Positions 43,685-50,012 of a stretch of 50,012 nucleotides of DNA are shown here, piece after piece; position 1 is the first letter of the stretch, and each line of letters starts with the position of its first letter. Position numbers and translations under genes: made by a program. The stretch covers positions 1-50,012 of the forward strand of contig JAIVFJ010000394.1 in NCBI GenBank assembly GCA_025765615.1, in the 5' to 3' direction. Source of the DNA: Zopfochytrium polystomum. Its lineage: Eukaryota; Chytridiomycota; Chytridiomycetes; Chytridiales; Chytridiaceae. The notes beneath the pieces were generated by a model. The model ran no database searches and was not told where the DNA came from. It worked only from the letters and a program-made list of their open reading frames with translations.

Positions 43685-45769
43685 GGGAGAGAGAGAGAGA
43701 GTGTGTGTGTGGGTCGGAGGGGGGACGTGGACAGCCGCGCCTTCCTTCCCGCCTACATCCTGCCCGGTCATGGACGATCACGACTTGTGACAACGCGCCA
43801 CCCCCCCGTCGTAGACCGCCCCCAGACCCTCGAAATTTCTTCTTCTTCTTGTACTTCTTTCTCTTCTTCTTCGTCTCTGACCACACGCGCGTTTGTCCTG
43901 TTCCGGTGCCGCCCTCGCCAGTCTGCGTCCCCGCACGCATCAAGGAGTGCTCCGAGCGCGCGGAGGCATGGGTCGGTCCTACGGGTGAGAGGGTTAACAT
44001 CAAGAGAGTTTGCCGTCGTCTGACAAAACACTCCTTTTCGTGATAATGGTTAAGGAACCACCCTCACGTTCGTCACCCTCGCGGATATCGTCATCGGCGG
44101 TCTCGGCATTTCCCTCATGATCTATCTTCGTGGAATGCAGCCGTCCACATACGTTGTGATCCCCACTTCCCCGGCGTCGTTCAGCACCTTCCCCGCCACA
44201 CGGGAAAAACAGAAAATGTTGAAACCGTTCGACATTTTCTTCATTTGTTTTAACATCACTTACATCCCGCTGATCGTCGCGTTGTTCCTGTCAACGTTTG
44301 TCAACGTGTCCAGCCTGTTGTTTGCGTAGGTGTCCTTGTTTTCCTCCCTCCAATCTGTTTTGCTTATCACTGTCGAACACAGAATTCTCACGAGTATAAG
44401 AGACTCGGGCTTAACACTCGCTTTGATGTACTATATTTACCTGATTCTTCGGCTCGACCACAAGCCTCCTCGACCTTTCTATATTATCCGTCGCTTCATC
44501 CTCCCGGTTCTCGCCGCGCTAGTCGTCGCCGGTGGGGTCCTATCCTGCATCGTCGGCGGCCTCCTCGACAATCTGCGGGACCGTGGCGCAGCCCTCCTCG
44601 CCGCGGCGGTATCGCGCCCACTAAACACTGTCGCGCTCGCCGCGCTCCAACAAGACTACCTCCGCGCCGACCGCGCGTACCGCATCCTCTTCTACTCAAC
44701 GGTGGCCGTCGTGTTTTTCGTGATCATCGCCATGGGCGTCCTCCTCGCCGTCGCGTGGCGCGCGGCGCGCGTCAGGCTGCACGCCCTCGAACGCGCTAGC
44801 TTCTTCTCAAAGCTCTCGTCCTCCGCCACCGCCGGCGCCTCAGCGTCCACCCTCCGCTCCGCCTCCATACTACCACCTTCCCCCGCCCGCCCTTCCTACA
44901 TCCCGTTCCCATCGGCCCCGCCAAGCCCCATCAACCAGACGGGATACTTCCCAACATCGTCCCCCGCCCGCCCTACCTACTTCCCGTTCCCATCCGCCGT
45001 CCCGTTAAGCCCCACAACCCCAACGGGCTACTTCGAAGCATCGTCCCCCGCCCGCCCTTCCTACATCCCGTTCCCAACAAGCCCCGTCACCCCGACGGGC
45101 TACTTTCCAACATCGCCCGCGGCTACTGCTACTTTCTACTACCCGGCGCCGCTCGCACCGCTCCCCCAGGCCCTCACCTCCGTCTCGACAAGATCCACCT
45201 CACTCTCCTCCTCCGCCTTCTCTCCAACATCCACCACCGCACCGCTGCCACCGACACCAAACGCACCACCGCCCCCATCAAAACCAACCGTCCACATCCC
45301 GCGTCCCAGCACCGTCGCCGACGCGTCCCCAATCAGCCCCCTATTCGCGTCGCCCGCCTCCGCGTCCGCGCTGGTACCTCCCGCGAGCGCGCGCGCGGCA
45401 GCGGCCGCCGCGGCGTCGCTGCGCGCCACGCAGCGCGGCTTGCTGTGGATCCTGGGCGCGTTCGCGGTGGTGCTGGCAGCGGGCGGGATCGGTGTCGGGC
45501 TGGCGGTGGGCGGGAAGCGGACACCGGCGGTCGCGGTGGGCGGGTTTTTCGTCGAGTACGGGTGAGAGAGATATTCCTGGGGGTCTTCTTTTCTTTTTTC
45601 CATATGCCTGGACCCCGATCTTCCTGACCTTTCCCTTTTTTTATTTCCTTCTAGCTCGGCCCTCGTCGCGGGCTTCATTCTGAACTCGATCATGCTGGTA
45701 CGGCTGGCGCGGCGCCTCGCGCACCGGATCAAGCAGGATGGCTGGTCGGCCGGTTACGAGCGTTACTGA
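43570..45769 (+). CDS. Seven-TM receptor-like protein, paralog 3
   Basis: Exons 43570-43588, 43922-43984, 44055-44325, 44383-45561, 45655-45769; 548 aa, with the same phase series 1,1,2,2 as paralog 2. First exon encodes only MAAASY; exon 2 CVPARIKECSERAEAWV (C-x7-C). TM1 VTLADIVIGGLGISLMIYLR; signature LKPFDIFFICFNITYIPLIV and FLSTFVNVSSLLFA (TM2); TM3 GLTLALMYYIYLILR; TM4 FILPVLAALVVAGGVLSCIV; TM5 FYSTVAVVFFVIIAMGVLLA; a Ser/Pro/Thr-rich loop of about 230 aa with repeated SPARPSYIPFP-GYFPTSSP units; TM6 GLLWILGAFAVVLAAGGIGV; TM7 SALVAGFILNSIMLVR; tail RIKQDGWSAGYERY. The loop has about four imperfect copies of a 20-25 aa unit, in effect an internal tandem repeat. Function unknown, GPCR-like topology. 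Confidence 0.87.
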
Positions 45770-46290
45770 TTGCCGGCGCTCCATCGTCCGGGGCTGAACT
45801 TTCGTCGGGAATGGGGTGGCTGAAGAGATTGCTTGATTGGTGTTCGCGTGCTGAATGGGCCAATATATAATACGAATACCAAGCCGGATCGCTCGTGTAC
45901 CCTCGACAACCCTTTGATGCTGTGTTTTCGCGGCCAGTGTCGCTCCCTGTGCTCCGCTGCAAACGAGTTTGCTCAGCTGCTTCGACTGAAAGCACGGAAA
46001 TGTGTCTACGCGCCCACACGGCCCGACAGGCATCAGACATGGCAATCGACTTTGCTGGATCCGACGTATCGGCCTGCGCACTTCATTTCATTGACGCTTT
46101 CGTTATGCTTAAAATGCCCAAGTGCGCTTCAAAAAAAGGCATCCTGTGCAGCTAATGAGTCATTCAGTGCCCGCTCCAGAGGGGACGAACAGCCACAGTG
46201 GTTTCAGTAGAAAATCGCCGTCTGAGAAAGACACTCGCCCGCCTTGAGAGACATCCAATCACTTGACAAAAAACTTCCGCCAACTGGCCA
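45770..46290. other. Intergenic, no gene supported
   Basis: Short frames only; no motif or repeat recognised. Confidence 0.4.
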
Positions 46291-46300
46291 CAGCTCTGGA

Positions 46301-46467
46301 TCTCCAGCTACCATTTTTTGATTTGTTCTTACTGGGAGTCGTGGGTTCCATTTTCGGCACCCTTTTTTGGGATTCAGAGATACCATTTTTCATTGATTTG
46401 GGTGCCTGAGATCCCATTTTTTTTGGTTGCCCTGGCTCCCATTTTCATGTTAAATGGTAGCTGGAGA
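46301..46467. repeat. Inverted repeat enclosing a degenerate CCATTTTT array
   Basis: The 16-mer TCTCCAGCTACCATTT at 46301-46316 recurs in exact reverse complement at 46452-46467. Between the arms a unit of roughly 26-40 bp containing CCATTTT and TTGGGTGCCT-like sequence recurs about four times in degenerate form. Could be a small MITE-like element. Confidence 0.7.
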
Positions 46468-47721
46468 TGCCAACACAATGGGCTCTGCAGCTCCATTTTT
46501 CTGGGTTGACATTATGGCTAAATCTGCCAGATTACCAGAAGGCTCATGGATGGGATGGGTCCCAGTTTTACCCCTCCTTTAGCCATGGCTCAGAATTGTT
46601 GGAAATGGAATTGTCTTAATCCATTTATTGATATTCTGCCATTCTACATCCCCCTACTGGACCACAGTCCACTAACCACCTCATTCAGTGTCACTCTCAT
46701 TCTGGGTCTTCTGGCTGGCACTGCTGAATCTTTTGTTTCCTTTATCCATCTTCCTATCAGGGAAACAAAGAAATATGCAGATGAAACTGTGCATAAACTG
46801 CTGTTTCCGATGCTGCAGAAGAACAACAAACCCTGACAAAGAAAAATCTTGTTTAAATTCCACGAAGTGTCAATCACATTGCTGCCATACCTACGCCCAG
46901 TTTCTGGGCCTCCATCTTGGCATGCTCCTCATTGCTCTTACTCTCAATACAGCAGTGTCTCTGAACCAATTTTATCAACGGCCAGTTGGAGCTGAACTGA
47001 TGAGTGTTAAAGTAAGGGTGTTTCTTGGCCAACTATAACATTGTGCGTCATTAAAAGTGACATTTGTTTCCAGTTGGCAATGTGCACTTGTACCTCAGAA
47101 ACATTCGCTGTTCCACCTTCCTGCTGGTGAGTGTTTCACTGCAATCAAAGTGCTTAATAATAACTGCCTTGCAAAACATTCACCTGTGCAAACTCACCAA
47201 CTATCTCAAAGTCCTTCAAGTGTTTTTTTACCAACTCCTTTGGGCTTATCCATGGGTGCAGTCAGTCCGTACAGTCCCTTGGAGATATAGACGTCAGTTT
47301 TCCATGAGAGGAGCAATGTCTGCTGGAGGAAACTCTGGTGATGCCTTGAAGGGTTGTTCTGCACAGAGTGTGGCAAATGAAATCAAAGCACTTCTTCATG
47401 GGCCAGAAGTCCTGTAAGAGTCAGACTTCTGGACCCTGAAGGAAGTGCGTTTAATCGCACCAATCACCGCTGCTGCCACCTGCGATCGCAATTGCAACAT
47501 CATCACTTCCCCTACTGCCTCCATTTAAACCAGCAGCCCTCAGCCCCCAGAGAGCACGATGGACCACTAGCATGCTGCAGATCTCCCCACCACCACTGAT
47601 GCCATTCAACATTGCGTCGCTTGTTGAGGACAACAGGCTGTCGAGCCTGTGACCTCAAATAAATTAAGTGTATACCCACTTTTAACTGGTAATTGTGAGG
47701 ATTACCACCCCGTCTCGACCC
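46468..47721. other. Probable degenerate transposon-derived DNA
   Basis: Composition changes to AT-richer DNA without the codon pattern of the neighbouring genes. One frame (46546-46836) gives PIRETKKYADETVHKLL, faintly like the ETNRYA block of piggyBac transposases, but nothing else supports that family. Several frames alternate, as in a decayed element. Confidence 0.3.
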
Positions 47722-47741
47722 ACGTTTTGCTGGCAAAACGT
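47722..47741. repeat. 20-bp palindrome
   Basis: ACGTTTTGC-TG-GCAAAACGT: 9-bp perfect arms around a 2-bp centre. Could be a hairpin in a decayed mobile element or a protein-binding site. Confidence 0.75.
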
Positions 47742-48311
47742 GACTAGGCTGGATTCCTACGCTCTTATTATTTATTGGGTTTCACACGGCCTGCTACCAA
47801 TGATGTATTACCTCATAAAAGGGTATGAGATCATAGGGTTTTACTTTATCTTTCATTCGTGATTTTTACTTATTTTTTCCAATAGTAATTTATCCTGTTT
47901 TTCCTGTTTTTCCTGTTTTCTCTTTATTTTCTTGTTGTCTCTGTCTGTGTCTTTTTCTTTCTTGTGTGGCTGAGAGTGGCTGTCTTCCTCTTTGCACCAA
48001 CCCGCCTCTCTCCATCTCCTCCATCTTTTTGGCAGCTGATGCCAAGAAAATGCCCATGATTTTCTGGGCTGTCTTCCTTGTTTGATGGCTCAAGCCCCAT
48101 TGTTTGGTGACTCACTCCTCCTCTCTCTTCTTGCTGTTTTATTTATTGTTTTGTTCTTTTTGTATATGTTTTCCCCTCTTTTCCCTTCCTTTTCCCTCTC
48201 CCTGGTGATTCCAACCCTTTCCTATTTAAGCAGCTGCCCCACCATCTTGTTGACTGTGAGAACCTGTGCCTGAAGTCCCGTTGCCTGCCCTTTTTCCTTT
48301 CCTGACTGTAT

Positions 48312-48410
48312 GTAGAGCTGGGGGTGGCAGTCCCCTGGTGTGACAGGAGGTTGAAGTCCTCTTGACCATCATGGCAGTGTGCTGGGTTCAAGCCCCAGTG
48401 CACCTCACCA
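48312..48410 (+). repeat. tRNA-like (SINE-type) sequence
   Basis: Near 48382-48398 CTGGGTTCAAGCCCCAG folds as a T-arm with a B-box-like core. Upstream, GGAGGTTGAAGTCCTCT could form an anticodon arm with a 7-nt loop, and the spacer CCATCATGG could form a variable arm. The acceptor stem does not pair and no good A-box is found, so this is not a functional tRNA gene; a tRNA-derived SINE is possible. Confidence 0.35.
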
Positions 48411-49535
48411 ATTCTGCATGCGCTTAGGTTGGACTGGGTAGGAGCCACTTGGTGATGGAAGGATGGAGGGTAAATCTGTGGTGGTCCTCTAGGTTCCTGT
48501 CCAATACATCTAGTCAAATCCAGGTCTCTCAAGGTGATATGAATGAGCTGGCTGGTCAGTACTGCTGGCAGGAATGGTCCTCCTCAGGTATGCACCCTCC
48601 TCCCTGGTTGTTGACTCCTGTGGCCTCTGGTGGGCCTGGTCTTCACTGGGTTCAGACCCTCTTTCTCTCAGATTATGCCTGTGATGTCATGGTGCCACAT
48701 TTGGGTGAGGGAGTGGGTGTTAACCTTCCTTGCTTCTAAGATAGGGAATTCCTCTGGCTTGGTGAGGTAGATGTCTGTGTCCTAGTAGGATGAAGTAAGA
48801 AGAGTCCCACTGTCTCCCACCCCTGTGTGCCCCCCCTTGGATTGAGTTGGAACGTCTCCTTGGAGTGAGACAGGTTGGTTCTGGTTCGTGTTAAGTGGAA
48901 AAACAGTTCTGATTTAATTAACAGAACCTGTGAATGTGAATGCGGGAACCAAGAGAGGTCATTGCAACGAAAGCTGACTGGTCCAGACTAAGGTAGATCT
49001 GATACCATGGCGAACTGTTTCGTGAATGGGCAATCGGATTGTGAGGGGACGAATCTTGAGGCATCATCTGCAGACGAAGTAGCTAGGCCAATTTTCGTAT
49101 GCGACGCCGTCGGATGAAGGACAACCGCTCGTACCCAACGCATTTCTCTGGTTTTGGAACACCCAAAAAGGAATTGCCTGGGATCCTACTGCGCAATTGC
49201 ACATTTGCGACGGCGAATGTGAGGGCAAATGTGTCTGACGCATTTGTGAAATGCGTTGATTTTTGGAAGTGGTCCATTGGCCCAATTTTTGTCCTTATTT
49301 CTCCGTCTTTCAGGGTCTTGTTCTGTTACCTTTCCTTTATTTCCTTCCTGGGGGGTTAGCGGCTAGGGTGGCCTGTGTGCGGCAACGTACTTGGTTCTGT
49401 CAAGGATCTTGGCTTCGTGCCATTCCTGCGTGGCATTAAGCTGGCTGCGTGGAATAAAAAAATAAAAAAATAAAAAAATAAAAAAAATCCAATCACTTGA
49501 GAATTCTCTCGAATTGTCCAAAACGAAGCACCAAG
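48411..49535. other. Intergenic, repeat-like, no gene supported
   Basis: Continues the low-coding, CT/GG-rich sequence. Short frames on both strands (49064-49359) have no motif. Confidence 0.4.
49457..49488. repeat. (AAAAAAT)n tract
   Basis: Four A6-8T-like units in tandem, about 50 bp upstream of the dynein LC1 start. Confidence 0.9.
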
Positions 49536-50012
49536 ATGGTATGCGGCCCACCCGGACGAACCAACGCCGATCTCCGCTGACAGCGTCTAACTGCTTCCCC
49601 CAGTCGAAAGGAACAACAATCAAGGACGCAATTAAAGCTTGGTGTACGGGGATCCGTGGTTCCCTGTTGCGATTAGTGACCTGCCACGGATTTTTGACCA
49701 GGACATTCCAGGAGGAGAAAACAGGCCAGAACTCGGCGGAGGCGACGGTCGTCAAGCTCTACTCCCAGCAGCCCTTCATCCAGAGATGGACGCGTCGCTT
49801 GCCGCGCTCGTCAAAGTCGAGTGAGTCTCACGCGCGTATTTTTTTTGGGAAGCTCAACCACGTCATCCTACCCTAGACAGCTGGCGCTGTCAACAAATCT
49901 CATCGAAAAGATCAGCAACCTCAACGGGTTGTGTAAGTTGTGTTCTACACGGAGAGGAAAGGGAGGGGCAGCCCCCCCCCCCCGGCCCCCCCCACCCCCC
50001 CCCCCCCCCCCC
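49536..50012 (+). CDS. DNAL1: Dynein axonemal light chain 1 (LC1), 5' part
   Basis: LC1 is a leucine-rich-repeat protein that binds the motor domain of the outer-arm dynein gamma heavy chain; its presence implies motile flagella. Exons: 49536-49538 (ATG alone), 49604-49641, 49712-49820, 49877-49932, continuing beyond the window. Reads M-SKGTTIKDAIKAW, EEKTGQNSAEATVVKLYSQQ, PFIQ, MDASLAALVKVE, QLALSTNLIEKISNLNGL; this is the conserved N-terminal helix and first LRR. Two single bases are missing relative to the family: one G at the exon 2 end (49641, so that TGG can be completed before the GT) and one base between PFIQ and MDASL (about 49770). With both, the reading frame is uninterrupted. Since the contig runs into poly-C 40 bp later, low-quality sequence is the likeliest cause. 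The last visible intron starts at 49933 (GTAAGT). Confidence 0.85.
49972..50012. repeat. Poly-C end of window
   Basis: About 41 bases of C with three interruptions, inside an LC1 intron. A homopolymer of this kind at the very end suggests a contig end or unreliable sequence. Confidence 0.9.

Noticed and set aside
46546..47417. Possible piggyBac-type transposase
   Set aside because: Only one short resemblance (ETKKYADE); no DDD core blocks and no TTAA flanks identified.
49972..50012. Poly-C as a telomere
   Set aside because: Not a telomere-type repeat unit, and it lies inside an intron of the LC1 gene; contig-end artefact is more likely.

Overview
The window is nuclear DNA of a eukaryote with many short spliceosomal introns (mostly 40-130 bp, GT-AG with GTGAGT/GTAAGT-type donors, two clear GC-AG cases), Ser/Pro-rich disordered protein segments and abundant microsatellites. 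The mixture of GLE1, YIF1, an outer-arm dynein light chain LC1 (so the organism builds motile flagella), a soluble-type adenylyl cyclase and a 12-TM adenylyl cyclase pair suggests a zoosporic (chytrid-like) fungus or a close relative. This is inference: no marker in the window proves the lineage.

Layout. 1-1.4 kb: poly-T and a long CT tract. 1.4-2.8 kb (+): PC-esterase (CAS1/CASD1-type SGNH) protein. 3.1-5.4 kb (-): GLE1. 5.6-7.4 kb (-): YIF1. 7.7-12.1 kb (+) and 16.2-20.8 kb (+): two tandem paralogs of a 12-TM, two-catalytic-domain adenylyl cyclase, separated by a decayed MULE DNA transposon (12,363-14,689) whose terminal inverted repeats and 9-bp target duplication can be read directly. 21.1-22.1 kb (-): unknown protein with a SUMO-interacting-like motif. 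22.2-25.3 kb (-): ligase IV-like ATP-dependent DNA ligase without visible BRCT domains. 26.0-26.7 kb (+): small WD40 protein with an apparent frameshift. 27.7-29.9 kb (-), 33.3-35.2 kb (+) and 43.6-45.8 kb (+): three paralogs of a seven-TM, receptor-like family I do not recognise. 30.6-32.6 kb (-): Tc1/mariner relic split by about 0.85 kb of unrelated DNA. 36.0-41.8 kb (+): soluble (ADCY10-type) adenylyl cyclase of about 1,604 aa. 46-49.5 kb: repeat-rich, no gene supported. 49.5 kb to the end (+): 5' part of the dynein LC1 gene, running into poly-C.

How the genes fit together. Three class III cyclase genes and three 7TM genes lie within 38 kb, and two of the 7TM genes flank the soluble cyclase. 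This looks like a cAMP-signalling neighbourhood, although physical linkage is the only evidence for a functional link. The best candidates for something undescribed are (1) the 12-TM cyclases, in which the division of labour between the two catalytic domains is the reverse of that in animal transmembrane cyclases, and (2) the 7TM family, with an N-terminal C-x7-C motif, a long Ser/Pro-rich TM5-TM6 loop and a fully conserved five-exon phase pattern.

Caution. Several genes (cyclase A, dynein LC1, WD40, the PC-esterase N-terminus) need single-base corrections, some of them in homopolymers, while their neighbours read cleanly over more than 1,000 codons. Some of these may be sequence errors. Exon boundaries were derived by hand from splice consensus, reading phase and paralog comparison.
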